Positions 23,795-34,445 of a DNA stretch of 64,000 bases are shown here, piece after piece. The stretch covers positions 38,996,520-39,060,519 of the forward strand of contig NC_134467.1 in NCBI RefSeq assembly GCF_047948215.1, written 5' to 3'. This DNA comes from Lycorma delicatula. Taxonomy: Eukaryota; Arthropoda; Insecta; Hemiptera; Fulgoridae. Position numbers and translations under genes: made by a program. Every line of letters starts with the position of its first letter. Positions within the stretch are counted from its first letter, which is position 1. The notes below the pieces were generated by a model. That model worked only from the letters and a program-made list of their open reading frames with translations, had not been told where the DNA came from and did not search any database.

Positions 23795-24063
23795 TTGTTT
23801 AGACTCCGGGAATCACAGTCAGGTATTATTTCAGAGGATGATATATATATGCTAGTAAGTGAAGTGTAGTCTTGTACAATCTCAGGTCGACCATTTCTGA
23901 GATGTGTGATTAATTGAAACCCAACCATTAAAATTCATCGGTATCCATGATCTAGTATTCAAATCCGTACAAAAGTAACTGCCTTTACTAGGATTACAAC
24001 CTTAGAACTCTCGACTTTGCTGATTTTGCCAAGACCCGTTCACCACTAGACCAAACCGGTGGT
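23795..24063 (-). mobile_element. SINE-1 copy 5
   Basis: Diverged minus-strand SINE-1, running from the tail CTTGTTTAGACTCCGGG to the head CCAAACCGGTGG. Several substitutions lie in the B-box region. Confidence 0.75.
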
Positions 24064-24074
24064 TTTTTTTTCTG

Positions 24075-24401
24075 ATGAGGGGGAATGACATTTACGGACA
24101 AAGTAAGTGTCGGAGTCACACTCAAGCACTACAAGGTACCAGTAGGTGTCTTTGGGCAAGAAGGAATCCGGAATTTCCGTGCACCACCACCTGCGCAAGC
24201 GCGGACGAACGACGGCTTCGCAGGGAGCTGCCTTTCATTTCCTCCCCGCCGCGCGGTCACGTTCTTCGGCCTTCCAGTTGAACTTTCCATGCTGACACTC
24301 GGTCCTGACACCTTAGTCTCTGATGTGGGGACCCGTGAAAAGGGACCCCCATACAGGGTGTTTGTCTTTTTCACTAAGGGTTACGTTGAAAACCCGGTGG
24401 G
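24075..24401 (+). other. GC-rich island with a 115-codon frame, unassigned
   Basis: The block is markedly GC-rich against AT-rich surroundings. An open frame from 24085 runs to 24432, with an 81-codon frame on the opposite strand; such double openness is common in GC-rich DNA. The frame encodes a Pro/Arg-rich N-terminal half and a FFGLPVELSMLTLGP segment. I do not recognise the protein. The frame runs into SINE-2, so its last codons are not original. It could be an exon, a retro-element piece or an unrelated repeat. Confidence 0.3.
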
Positions 24402-24559
24402 TTATTTTTCTAACCTCCGGAACCACCTTTAGGTATACTTCAGAGGATGAATTGAATTACAATTTTTGTAGCGTTTGAAAATGCTATGCCTGACCGGAAT
24501 TCGAACCCGGGACCACGGGATGAAAGGCCGAGACGCTATCACTTCGTCACGGAGGCCGG
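24402..24559 (-). mobile_element. SINE-2 copy
   Basis: tRNA-derived SINE on the minus strand. The head at the right has GGAGGCC, an A-box-like TGACGAAGTGATAG and a B box GGTTCGAATTCC. The body has TAGCGTTTGAAAATG. The 3' tail at the left (TAACCTCCGG, CAGAGGATGA) matches the SINE-1 tail. A short SINE-1 head-like AACCCGGTGGGTT lies just to its left (24388-24401). Confidence 0.75.
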
Positions 24560-24582
24560 ACAACCCGGTAAGTTTATTTTTA

Positions 24583-24856
24583 TCCTATTTAGCCTCCGGT
24601 AATACCATACTTCAGAAGATGATATGTATAAGTATAAATGAAGTGTAGTCTTGTACAGTCTCAGTTCGACCATTCCTAAGATGTGTAGTTAACTGAAAAA
24701 CCCAACCACCAAAGAACACCACCGGTATCCACGATCTAGTATTCAAATCCGTGTAAAAATAACTGCCTTTACTAGGACTTGGAACGCTGGAACTCTCAAC
24801 TTCAAAATCAGCTTATTTGCGAAGACGCGTTCACCACTGGACCAACTGGGTGGGTT
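24583..24856 (-). mobile_element. SINE-1 copy 6
   Basis: Minus-strand copy from CCTATTTAGCCTCCGG to the head CCAACTGGGTGGGTT. A CAACCCGGTAAG head-like remnant precedes it at about 24560. Confidence 0.8.
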
Positions 24857-24930
24857 ATATCAACATAACCTAACCCTACATAACTTATGTTTACTAACGT
24901 CGTTCAATTAACGTTTTTTTTCTTCTTTTT

Positions 24931-25093
24931 CTTGTTTTAACCTCCGGGACCACGAATAGGTATTGTTTCAGAGGATGAAAGATGGGACGAATGATTTGTA
25001 GCGTATGTGAAAAATGCCATGCCTCACCGGGAATCAAACCCACGACCTCCATGATTAAAGGCCTAAACGCTACCACTCGCGCCAAGGAGGTCG
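24931..25093 (-). mobile_element. SINE-2 copy
   Basis: The head at the right (CGACCTCCTTGGCGCGAG on the minus strand) includes a damaged B box. The tail at the left is TTTTAACCTCCGGGACC with CAGAGGATGA. Similar AATTAAC sequence on both sides may be the target duplication. Confidence 0.75.
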
Positions 25094-25200
25094 ATTTTTT
25101 TCATTTAATTAACATTTTAGCTTTTACTTTAATTAAACGAGGAGAGCGAGCGTAGATTACATTTGGTTAGGTTATGTTGATGTAGATTAAGTGCAAGAAA

Positions 25201-25491
25201 CCTACCGGGTTGGTCTAATGGTGAACGTGTCTTCCCAAATCAGCTGGTCTGGAAGTCGAGAGTTCCAGCGTTCAAGTCCTAGTAAAGTTAGTTATTTTTA
25301 CACGGATTTGAATACTAGATCGTGGATACCGATGTTCTTTCGTGGTTGGGTTTTTCAATTAACTACACATCTCAAAAGTGGTCGAACTGAAACTGTACAA
25401 AACTACACTTAATTTTGGTCTCATACATATCATCCTCATTCATCCTTTTTTGAATAGTAATTACCGAAGGTTAAATAGAAAAAAGAAAGTA
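25201..25491 (+). mobile_element. SINE-1 copy 7 with target-site duplication
   Basis: Plus-strand copy with head CCTACCGGGTTGGTCTAATGG and B box GTTCAAGTCC. The 13-bp repeat TAAGTGCAAGAAA occurs at 25188-25200 and 25492-25504. It splits an inverted pair GCGAGCGTAGATT / AATCTACGCTCGC. Confidence 0.88.
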
Positions 25492-25504
25492 TAAGTGCAA
25501 GAAA

Positions 25505-26255
25505 TTAACAAACAATCTACGCTCGCTGACGGACACTTTTTTTTTGTTTAATAAATTGTAATAATACGTTTAATAAATATTTTTTTACATAGAAGTTGCA
25601 TCAAAATAAAAGTTGTGGTGAGAAACAAATACCCCAAACTTTTCTTAAATATAATTTTACAATACAATAAAACTAAAATTATTTGGGTTATGTATGCAGA
25701 GTAAGTCCAAAATTAATCTATGCTCGCTTCGCTCGCTAACCTTGACTAATTAATACAATATGTTTAGAGTATTTAAATAAATGTCTATTTTGTAATTATA
25801 TCAATTATTTATAATTTAAATAATCAAAACATTACTGTTAATTATTCGAGGTTAGCGAGCAAAGCGAACAAAGGTTAAGTTTGATTACGTCTGGATCTAT
25901 TCTGCTATATATATCCCAATTATTTTTGTTAAAAGTCCAATATAGATTTGACAATTTATTACGTCAATGTGAAATACAAACAATAATAAAAATTAAACTA
26001 GTTTGGAAAGAAATAAAAATACAGAAAATGACATTACCACAGGTACGTGAAGAAGACCTCGTTTATACATAATCAAACAAAAAGTATTCATAATACTAAA
26101 TGTAATATAATATGTATTTATAGAAAAAAGTAATACATTAAAATTTTAAAATTTATTCTAACATTCAGTGAAACATCATAATAAAAAAATTTATACAATC
26201 AAGTTTCCATGGCAACGTAAAAACCTACGTAAACATAAATAAAGTGTTATTATTA

Positions 26256-26286
<31 letters not shown>

Positions 26287-26654
26287 AATATATACAAATA
26301 TATATTTTATTCGTTTATATCTAATAAATATAATGTAATAATTAAAATTTGACATGAAATTTGTAAGGTGTAAAAAAACAAAATTTAAACCATTCAGATG
26401 AAAAGAAGGAAACACGTTAATGCTCCGCCATGTACATTACGACACCGCTATAACGCGGCTATCCGTAGAACAATAATTCGTATACGCGTTATTTCGAAGA
26501 TAATAATATTAAAAAAACAAAAAAAACAATGCCGATTGAGTTAATAGTGTAACAAAATAATGCAAGCATCATTGTCGGCGGGTTTGCGACTGCACTGGGG
26601 GCATGGATTCCTATCCAGCCGTGAGGTGTAGCGGCATCTCGACGATGGTGGTAA
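25505..26654. other. AT-rich interval with inverted repeats
   Basis: An imperfect 21-bp inverted pair lies at 25720-25740 (GCTCGCTTCGCTCGC...) and 25848-25868. (TTA)n is at about 26250-26286. The 26489-26788 minus frame overlaps the start of the tandem array and has no recognisable domain. Confidence 0.45.
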
Positions 26655-27233
26655 GTGAAAATAAAAGTCATGCGGGATTCTGCGATGAAGCTGAGTGGGA
26701 ATAGGAGTTCTGTCCGCCTATCCCTGGTAGACCAGACAGGAATCCATAATGAAACCAAATCAGGGATATGACCTGAAGTTGAGTTCACTAAGGGAACCTA
26801 GAAATAAAAGTCATGCGGGATTCTGAGATGAAGCTGAGTGGGAATAGGAGTTCTGTCCGCCTATCCCTGGTAGACCAGCCAGGAATCCATAATGAAACCA
26901 AATCAGGGGTATGAACTGAAGTTGAGTTCACTAAGGGAACTAGAAATAAAAGTCATGCGGGATTCTGCGATGAAGCTGAGTGGGAATAGGAGTTCTGTCC
27001 GCCTATCCCTGGTAGACCAGACAGGAATCCATAATGAAACCAAATCAGGGGTATGAACTGAAGTTGAGTTCACTAAGGGAACCTAGAAATAAAAGTCATG
27101 CGGGATTCTGCGATGAAGCTGAGTGGGAATAGGAGTTCTGTCCGCCTATCCCTGGTAGACCAGACAGGAATCCATAATGAAACCAAATCAGGGATATGAA
27201 CTGAAGTTCAGAAATAGAAGGGAACTAGAAATA
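26655..27233. repeat. Tandem array, four units of 142-143 bp
   Basis: Units start at the shared AAAAGTCATGCGGGATTC block at 26663, 26806, 26948 and 27091. Each carries GATGAAGCTGAGTGGG, CTATCCCTGGTAGACCAG and ATAATGAAACCAAATCAGGG. The units are nearly identical; the last one diverges after about 27200. Near identity implies recent amplification or homogenisation. Moderate GC content and unrelated flanks suggest a minisatellite or the repeated end of an unknown element. Confidence 0.9.
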
Positions 27234-27693
27234 AATTTCGTTGTTACGAACGAAATTTTTGGTATTATGTTATTATACTCGTACAAATGCCTCGAAATTT
27301 ATGAGACTGGCTATATTAAATGTAGAACTAGGCGTCAGGTTCGTGCTTTTGAAAACTCGATTAGCTAGTTGAAAGGGCAACGATGTAGGACATTCAAAGT
27401 GTCCGGATGAGGCCTGCTGCGAAGGCAAAAGCTGAGTTTGTAAATCACCGATGTAAATGTCTACCGAGGCATTTACATCTGTGGCATCCCAAAGAGACCT
27501 GGCTTATTACTACGAGATGTAAAAAATTGGAGAGCGAAAGACGACTCCTGTTAAAGCCAATCAGGGCTAAAATTGAGGGGGGAGGTGCGGCAACTGGAAG
27601 TGTCACAAGGTGGATATTTTCCTCTATTGTATTGGAATGTTCAAAATATTACCCAATTTACATAACTAAAATAGGAAGTTATATTTGTTTGTT
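27234..27693. other. Unassigned interval downstream of the array
   Basis: GC content falls off gradually. A hairpin GATGTAAATG / CATTTACATC lies at 27449-27478. A 106-codon frame (27407-27727) has no recognisable motif and runs into repeat B. It could belong to the same unknown element as the array. Confidence 0.35.
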
Positions 27694-28126
27694 TACTTGC
27701 TTGTACGAAGTAATAAAAGTATTGTGATCGAAAAATTTTCAGATTTCAACGGAATCCATGTTGATCATTCCTGAATACATTTTGACTAGTTACGGCGTGA
27801 CGTCTATACGCACATATCTCGCATAACTAAAAAATAATTAGCCGTAGGATGTTGAAATTTTGAATTTAGGATTGTTAACATCCAGCTCCCCTTTTGATTG
27901 CGATCGACTAGACCAAAAGTGTCCAAAAAGCCCAAAATTGGATTTTGGACTTTTTTCTTAATCGCAGTAATAAGCCGTTATAGATGGCTTTTCAACGATA
28001 TATCATAAATGGTATTTATTTTCATTGGTTCCAGAGTTATAACCAAATAACATTTTAATGTAATATTTGGACCTTACAAGAAGGCACATCGGTTCGAATT
28101 CGACTTTATCTCCTTTTTTTTAAATA

Positions 28127-29449
28127 CAGGTTGTCCCATATAAAACGCAACCCATCAATCTCTCATCCAAGAAATTTAAAAAGTCAAGCTTACTCCCCTA
28201 CTCGTTACTGAAATGGACTAGTCCAACATCTGAACATCGCGGCGACGCAGTAGAACACTACCGATATTAACAACAATCATAACGTTCAGTGTATTGCTAG
28301 AGACAAGATGGTTGTGTCCGCTAGATGAACGTGTTTTCATTGTCGAGTCGTACTTCAGTACGAAATCAGCGGTTGCAGTGCAAGGTTTGTTTCGCAATAA
28401 GTACCCAGATAAACCAGCTCCTAATAAAACATCAGTATTAAGGTTAGTCCCAAAATTTAGAGAGACCGGTTCTTTTAATAACAAGGAACACAAAAGATCT
28501 GCGTCAGTGTTGAATACAGATACAGTCACTGAAATCAAAGACCGGATTAATCGACTCGCCAAATAAATCGATCAGACGTTTGTCTGCTGAAATTAATTTC
28601 TCTAAATCGACCGTTCATCGGGCGACCAAACGATTACAATTACGACCTTATCGCATTCAAACGGTTCATCGACTTCTTGAGCCCGACAAAGAAAAACGGC
28701 TACAATATTTTCAACGGTTCCGTCGATTTCTGCGTGAAGGAATTAATGTTACGGATTCGTTATTTTTCACAGATGAAGCACGGTTTCATTTGGATGGCTA
28801 CGTAAACAGCCAAAACAGTAGAATTTGGAGCGCTGAAAATCCCCACGTTTATCACGAAAAACAATTACACCCGCAGAAGTCGGGCGTGTGGTGCGCGATA
28901 TCGCGGAACAAAATAATCGGTCCTATTTTTTTCGAGTACACCATTAATGCAGAACGATATCAGGATATTTTATTTCAGTTCATCGCACTGTTGGAAGAGG
29001 AAGACAGACACTGCCGGCTACAACATGACGGTGCGACATCGCACTACGCAGGTTCAACTTCTGATTTCGTCGAGTAATTCTTTGGTAATCGTTTTATCGG
29101 TCGAGGCTTGTGGCTACCAAGATCTCCAGATTTGACTGCGGCGGATTTTTTTCTACGGGATTACCTCAAAGAAAAAGCCTACATCGACAAACCGCGAACA
29201 CTTGAACGATCGAAAGCCAATATTGAACAAGCTGTATTAAATATCCGGCCACAAACCTTGAAAAAAGTTGCAAGAAACGCTGTAAAAAGAATTGAAGCTT
29301 GTATTCAAGAAGATGGCGGCCACTTCAAACATTTACTCTAAATGTAAGGTAATGGATGGTAATAATAAAAATTACATTTACACATGCCTTTTTATTATTT
29401 CAATATCTACCAATATAAGGTTGGGTTGCGTTTTATATGGGACACTCTG
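28127..29449 (+). mobile_element. DD38D-type Tc1-like element, copy B
   Basis: A 1323-bp element with CAGGTTGTCCCATATAAAAC at the left and the inverse of CAGAGTGTCCCATATAAAAC at the right, flanked by TA (28125-28126 and 29450-29451). It is inserted in the TA-rich part of repeat B. Confidence 0.92.
28294..29341 (+). pseudogene. DD38D-type transposase, inactive (copy B)
   Basis: The first frame (28294-28566) carries the N-terminal helix-turn-helix part: DERVFIVESYFSTKSAVAVQ, KYPDKPAPNKTSVLR. A frameshift near 28555 leads to the second frame (28580-29077), with the second DNA-binding unit, FTDEARFHLDG, and HDGATSHYA with the second Asp intact. A TAA at 29075-29077 replaces the Glu of VEEFF. The third frame (to 29341) keeps SPDLTAADFF with the third Asp and the C-terminal EACIQEDGGHF. 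All three catalytic residues survive in this copy; the stop and the frameshift are the lesions. Confidence 0.9.
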
Positions 29450-29508
29450 TATATTGATTGATTATTAATAATTAACCTCCGATTGTAAAAAAATAAATAT
29501 CAGTCTCA

Positions 29509-30742
29509 GATTACTCCCTGCGGTTTAATTTGTGTCATCGACTTTTTAGACAACGCTGATAAGGAAAATAAAACTCAATTTTATTTACTGACGAAGCCAC
29601 TTTTACGAGAAACGGAACCTTCAATTCTAAAAATAGTCTTTTATACAACGAAAACAATCCAAATTGTAATGTGGAAACTAGTTTCCAACATACATCTCTC
29701 ATTAATGATTAGTATGGTATTATTTATGAAAAGAATTATCTGAGACCATTTATTTTTAATGAAAACCTCACGAGAAATGTATACGTTCTCGAAAAATAAT
29801 TTGCCGGCATTTTTGTGGAATCTACCTTTATATATACAAACTAAATTGCAAGCGGGACGGTGCGACGCATCATTTTTCTTTAATAGCTATATATACCACT
29901 TGAATCCTAATTTCTTAAACTGGATTGGAGGACGTGATGGACCTATCCAATGGCCACCACGATAATCTGACTTAAAACCACTAGGATTAATTAATTTCGG
30001 ACCATATGAAAACGATATTATACAAAAAAAAAAAATTGTTAACACTAAAGTATAGTTACTCATTAAAATATAAAATGCTATTCAATTTACACGAAACGAA
30101 CCTGAGATGATACGGAAATCCACTGGAAATATTTTACGTCGGGCAGAGTATTGGGTATATTATGAAGGCGGGAATTTCAAACAATTATTCCAACTGAGGT
30201 TTGTTATTCTGTTAATCATTTCTTTGATTTCCTATATTAAAAATAAATTTTATTAGGTACAGGAAGAATAATACGATTTTCTGTGTAATTTTAGTCTGTT
30301 TTTCTTCAATAAGAGAACCGAAAAGTTTTTATTTACTTTCTATTGCCTGATTTACATTAATTTTCTGAGAATTAAATTCTCTACAAGTTTTATTACTAAA
30401 TTTTCCGCATTTATTAATAATTTAACAAAGCAATTGTACTACAAACCTAAAAAAAAAAAAAATTGGTTTTTTCGACACCGAATTTTGTTTTACATAGAAC
30501 ATTTTAAAAACTACTGGATTCACAGTTCTGGGATTTGTTTCTCCCTATTTCCCAGCTCAAATTACATAAAAAAAAATCACAAACATTACTTTTTAATTTG
30601 AGTACCAAAAATAGCAGAAATCCGGGCGAAATCTTTCGCTAAGGGTAACTCAAAAACAAAAGTTTTCAGACCTATGTTTATATAAACTTTTTTCATTGTA
30701 TTTACAAATGTCCTGAAAGTATCTTCGTGGGAAACTCTAAAT
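29509..30742 (+). mobile_element. C element copy 2, 5'-truncated
   Basis: The transposase part and the full right arm match C1. The right arm (about 30240-30742) aligns with 4680-5190, including the CTATTTCCCAGCTCAAATTAC and GGGCGAAATCTTTCGCTAA blocks. The left arm and N-terminal coding part are missing; repeat B sequence abuts directly. Confidence 0.7.
29585..30205 (+). pseudogene. Tc1-like transposase remnant of C2
   Basis: Readable with interruptions: YLTDEATFTRNGTFNSKNS (first catalytic Asp), NLPLYIQTKLQAGRCDASFFFN (region of the second Asp, normally QxDGAPxH, here degraded), NWIGGRDGPIQWPPR, then LLIKI and MIRKSTGNILRRAEYW, YYEGGNFKQLF at the C-terminus. A stop after WPPR and loss of the third acidic position inactivate it. 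It belongs to the same family as the C1 transposase. Confidence 0.75.
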
Positions 30743-31813
30743 ATATAAAAAGATACTTTTTTTATGCAAAGATTATCAGCAGTGGTTAAATTTTACACGC
30801 GTTAAAAAAAAGAAAAAAAAACATTACCATATAACTCACTGTAAATATTTGTTTAAAAAAAAAACGGAAAAAATATACATCGAACTTTCTGGTTAAAAAA
30901 ATAATATAAATAGAATAACAGTTGAAGTTTAACACTAATCTATTAGCAAGTAATACGTAAATATACAATGTTACCGACAAAATAAACACAAAAAACAAGT
31001 TAAAGGAAGAGAAATTAAGTACTAAGGATTGATAAAGTAAAATTTCTTTTTTTAAGATTGAATGTATAAATACTATTTCCTTTATTTAGATAAAAACATA
31101 CACACGTACGCGTAAACTCTTTGGGGTATATATATAATTTATACAATCAATGTACGCGTAAACCGAGTAAATTTACCGATATAACTTTAGTATGCATGTT
31201 CAGCAGCTGCCTGTTTATGTACTTTATACTATGTAAATAATGAACAATGACTATAGACTGAATAGTACGATCATGTCTATACAATAATATATAAGAAATT
31301 TCTCTTCCTTATATTTGCTTTATAATATATACTTTAACACGCATACAGCAAGACGTATTACCCAGTAGTACATATAAAAAAAAAAACATAAAAAACGAAG
31401 ACAATATATAACAGTAACAACGACATGCCACCCAATGAACATATTCTCTCTTTCACGCTTCTCAGTTACTCACTCAATCTCTCTCTCTATATTTTTTTAT
31501 ATGCATACACACGCGCGCGCACACACACACATTAAACAAGAACCTCACTCTATCAATTTAACTGTAAATTGTGGTGTTCTGCAGGGCACGCTAATTGATC
31601 CGTAACATAAACATAGGCTAACATAGCCGTCACATACACCAATTTAAAATAACATATTATCAATGATTGATAACGGTAATAATAATAATAGGAAAAAAAC
31701 CCATTAATATTCACAACGTAGTTTGTTGTAACACACTTATACTGAAAATTGATAAAGGTTGATAATAAGTTTCTTTGGTTTTAAATTAGAAATACGACTA
31801 TATAATTATAAAA
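30743..31813. other. AT-rich spacer
   Basis: Short CA and GC/CA microsatellites occur at about 31505-31530. No coding region was seen. Confidence 0.5.
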
Positions 31814-31830
31814 TTAATAAATTACTAGCC

Positions 31831-32141
31831 TTTCTTTCTTTTTCCTGTTTAGCCTCCGGTAATTACCTTTCAGATAATACTTAAGAGGATAATATGTATG
31901 AGTATAAATGAAGTGTAAACAGTCTCAGGTCGACCGTTCCTATAATGTGTGGTTAATTGAAACCCAACCACAAAAGAACACACCGGTATCCACGATCTAG
32001 TATTCAAATCCGTGTAAAAATAGTTATTTTTATATTAATAGTAAAGTCAGTTGACTTTACTAGGACTTGAACGCTGGAACTCTCCACTTCCAAATCAGCT
32101 GATTTGGGAAGACGCGTTCACCAATAGGCCAACCCGTTGGG
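31831..32141 (-). mobile_element. SINE-1 copy 8 with target-site duplication
   Basis: Minus-strand copy. The flanks TTAATAAATTACTAGCC (31814-31830) and TTAATATATTACTAGCC (32142-32158) differ by one base. A small internal duplication (TAGTTATTTTTATATTAATAG region, about 32023-32047) lengthens the body. Confidence 0.88.
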
Positions 32142-32171
32142 TTAATATATTACTAGCCTATATTAACTAAA

Positions 32172-32466
32172 ACCCACCGGGTTGGTCTAGTGGTTAACGC
32201 GTTTTCCCAAATCAGCTGATTTGGAAGTCGAGAGTTCCAGCGTTCAAGTCCTAGTAAAGTCAGTTATTTTTACACGGATTTGAATACTAGATCGTGGATA
32301 CCGGTGTTCTTTGGTGGTTGGCTTTCAATTAACTACACATCTCAGGAATGGTCGAACTGAGAATGTACAAGACTACACTTCATTTACACTCATACATATC
32401 ATCCTCTGAAGAATTATCTAAACGGTAGTTACCGGAAGCTAAACAGGAAAAAGAAAAAGAAAAGAA
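32172..32466 (+). mobile_element. SINE-1 copy 9, full-length with target-site duplication
   Basis: The best-preserved copy. The A box TGGTCTAGTGG is at 32183-32193 and the B box GTTCAAGTCC at 32242-32251, the spacing of a tRNA promoter. Then come the body, the CATCCTCTGAAG / CGGAAGCTAAACAGG tail and GAAAAGAAAG. A perfect 17-bp repeat AGCCTATATTAACTAAA flanks it (32155-32171, 32467-32483). Confidence 0.92.
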
Positions 32467-32483
32467 AGCCTATATTAACTAAA

Positions 32484-33708
32484 TCCCGAGCGCACTCCGT
32501 ATTTAATTCGCGCGAGTATGGCGGTACTAACTAAACTAATGTAATTTCATAACTTGCATGAAAAAAAAATTTCGTTTTTACGTTCTCCGGTTTATCCGAG
32601 TAGATTAACGTACCAGGTATCCCGGCGATCAAGTTCGAGACCCTGCCTTTTACATTAAATATTATTTATTTAATTCTAACGCTAAACTGTGACGTCACAA
32701 CATCGAACTGATTACAACAGCGTTTTTTTTGGGGCGAGAAAGCGATTTTCCGAAAACTTTTTGCTGCAATATTGTTATTTTTTAATGGTTAACAGATCTG
32801 CCTAAGAAATTATGATCTTAATTAAACGAAATCTCGAGATAATGAAAATGACTTTACACCCTCACACCTTTTAAGTTGATAATTTAACAGCACCAGTGTC
32901 CCATATATAGCAATAATGTGATCAATGTGATCGGTCCAGTAGTTCTAGAAATGTAAGGTGATTTATTGGAAAACATCAAACACATAGAAATACATACGAA
33001 CAATAACATCCGGAAAATTTCCATCCGGATTTTTTGGTGGTTTTTTAGCTATGAAAACGTCATGATCCGGTGATAATCGCATATGCCCAAATTAGACAGA
33101 TTGCAATATTTTCCCTTCTAGAGGTACAGCGCTATCTAGGCGGGAAAAGTAAAATTTAATTTTAAACCATTATCAAGTGGAAACAAATAAGGAAATACTA
33201 GAGTACTCTTACTCGACCTAAAGCTAAAAAACACACCTTTAAACTTTAAAGAGAAAAAAATAAGGAAAACAATCTTTCTTTAAATATAAACCGCAACCAC
33301 CAATAACTACTAAATAAGGGATTTAACCCTGAGGATAAACTAACACGTAAAAGAAAACACTGGATTAATAATGATAATGCATAAATATATTATGTTACAC
33401 ATGACAAGGAACTAATTCTTATGAAACATACATTACCAACTTTGTAAAAATTGATTTAAAAAAGTCAAGCACCAAACAATGTTTTTATTATTATTTATAT
33501 AAACTATTTATGCAGTATTTATTTACATTTACAATTCTATTTATAATATATATACCTGTTTAGCCTTCACAAACATAAACGGTAATATAGCATAACTACA
33601 GCAATCAAAATATGTTCCTTTCTCAATTAACTTATTCATTTCAACTTATTTATAAGCATACTAGCAGACCCGGCAATGCTTCGCTATTGCTATATTTGTG
33701 TATATATA
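32484..33708. other. Non-coding interval
   Basis: AT-rich with some GC-richer patches. 32930-33000 resembles tails of insect dispersed repeats (GATCGGTCCAGTAGTTCTAG). The AATGCTTCGCTATTGC motif at about 33674 recurs near 10180. No gene was seen. Confidence 0.45.
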
Positions 33709-34315
33709 CAGAGCGTTTCATAATTTTCTTCGGAGTTTCGAAAATTCATTAACAAAAAACTATTTCACTCGTAAGAATAAAACAAGTACTGTACGAAAGA
33801 GTACTACAAATAGTTTTTTTCCACATATACTAGACAATTAGTAAATTATTTGCTCGCTAGGCGTCGACAGTAGAGAAAATGGCTGCCACAGGAAGCGAGA
33901 AATCGTTTTGTATGTAAGAATTTCACTTGTCAAAGTCAGTAATTCCTGTGCAACGTGCGTTTCGGTTGAAATTTCATACGGAGCCACCAAGTGATAATTC
34001 AATTCGTGCACGGTATAAACAATTCAGTGAAACCGGTTGCTTGAACAAGCGAAAATCAACCGGTCGTTCATCAACCTCAGAAGTAAATGTCGAACGTGTG
34101 CGTGGAAGTTTCATTCGCAGCCCGTCAAAATCGACTGCGGCTGCAGGCAGAGAATTAGGAATTCCGAAAACAACAGTGTTCTCCGAAAACGTTTATTATG
34201 CAAACCGTACCGTCTTCAATTAATCCAGCGTCTTTCTGATGGAGATAAAACACGTAGGCTCGATTTTTGTTTACAGTTACAGGAAAAGATGTTATTAGAT
34301 TAAGGTTTTGTAAAC
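33709..34315 (+). pseudogene. Tc1-like transposase N-terminal fragment (third family)
   Basis: The left end CAGAGCGTTTCATAA follows a TA, as in Tc1-like elements. From about 33880 the frame reads MAATGSEKSFCM, a stop, then SVIPVQRAFRLKFHTEPPS, RYKQFSETGCLNKRKSTGR, then RELGIPKTTV, a frameshift, and RKRLLCKPYRLQLIQRLS. These are the paired helix-turn-helix units and GRP-like linker of the superfamily. The sequence stops before any catalytic Asp, where repeat B begins. It is distinct from the DD38D and DD41D families. Confidence 0.75.
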
Positions 34316-34445
34316 AATTTAGGACTTTTTCTTAACTGCAGTAATAAGCCCACATTGAGAGCTTTTCAACGATATATCATAAGATGTATTTATTTTAATT
34401 GGTTCTAACGAGTTATAACCAAATAAAATTGTAATTAATGAAATA

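Larger units (their letters stand above)
27694..29508 (+). repeat. Repeat B copy 2, hosting a Tc1-like element
   Basis: It starts ACTTGCTTGTACGAAG and follows copy 1 through the CACATCGGTTCGAAT segment to 28124. It resumes after the transposon at 29452 (TTGATTGATTATTAATAATTAACCTCC) until about 29508, where C2 sequence begins. The right end with CGTACAAGGAAGT is missing. Confidence 0.7.

Noticed and set aside
24129..24374. 81-codon minus-strand frame in the GC-rich island
   Set aside because: It is the shadow of the plus-strand frame; neither has recognised homology.
26489..26788. 99-codon minus frame as a host exon
   Set aside because: It runs into the tandem array and shows no domain or splice context.
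26663..27233. CRISPR-like repeat array
   Set aside because: The units are contiguous 142-143 bp repeats without unique spacers, in eukaryotic DNA.
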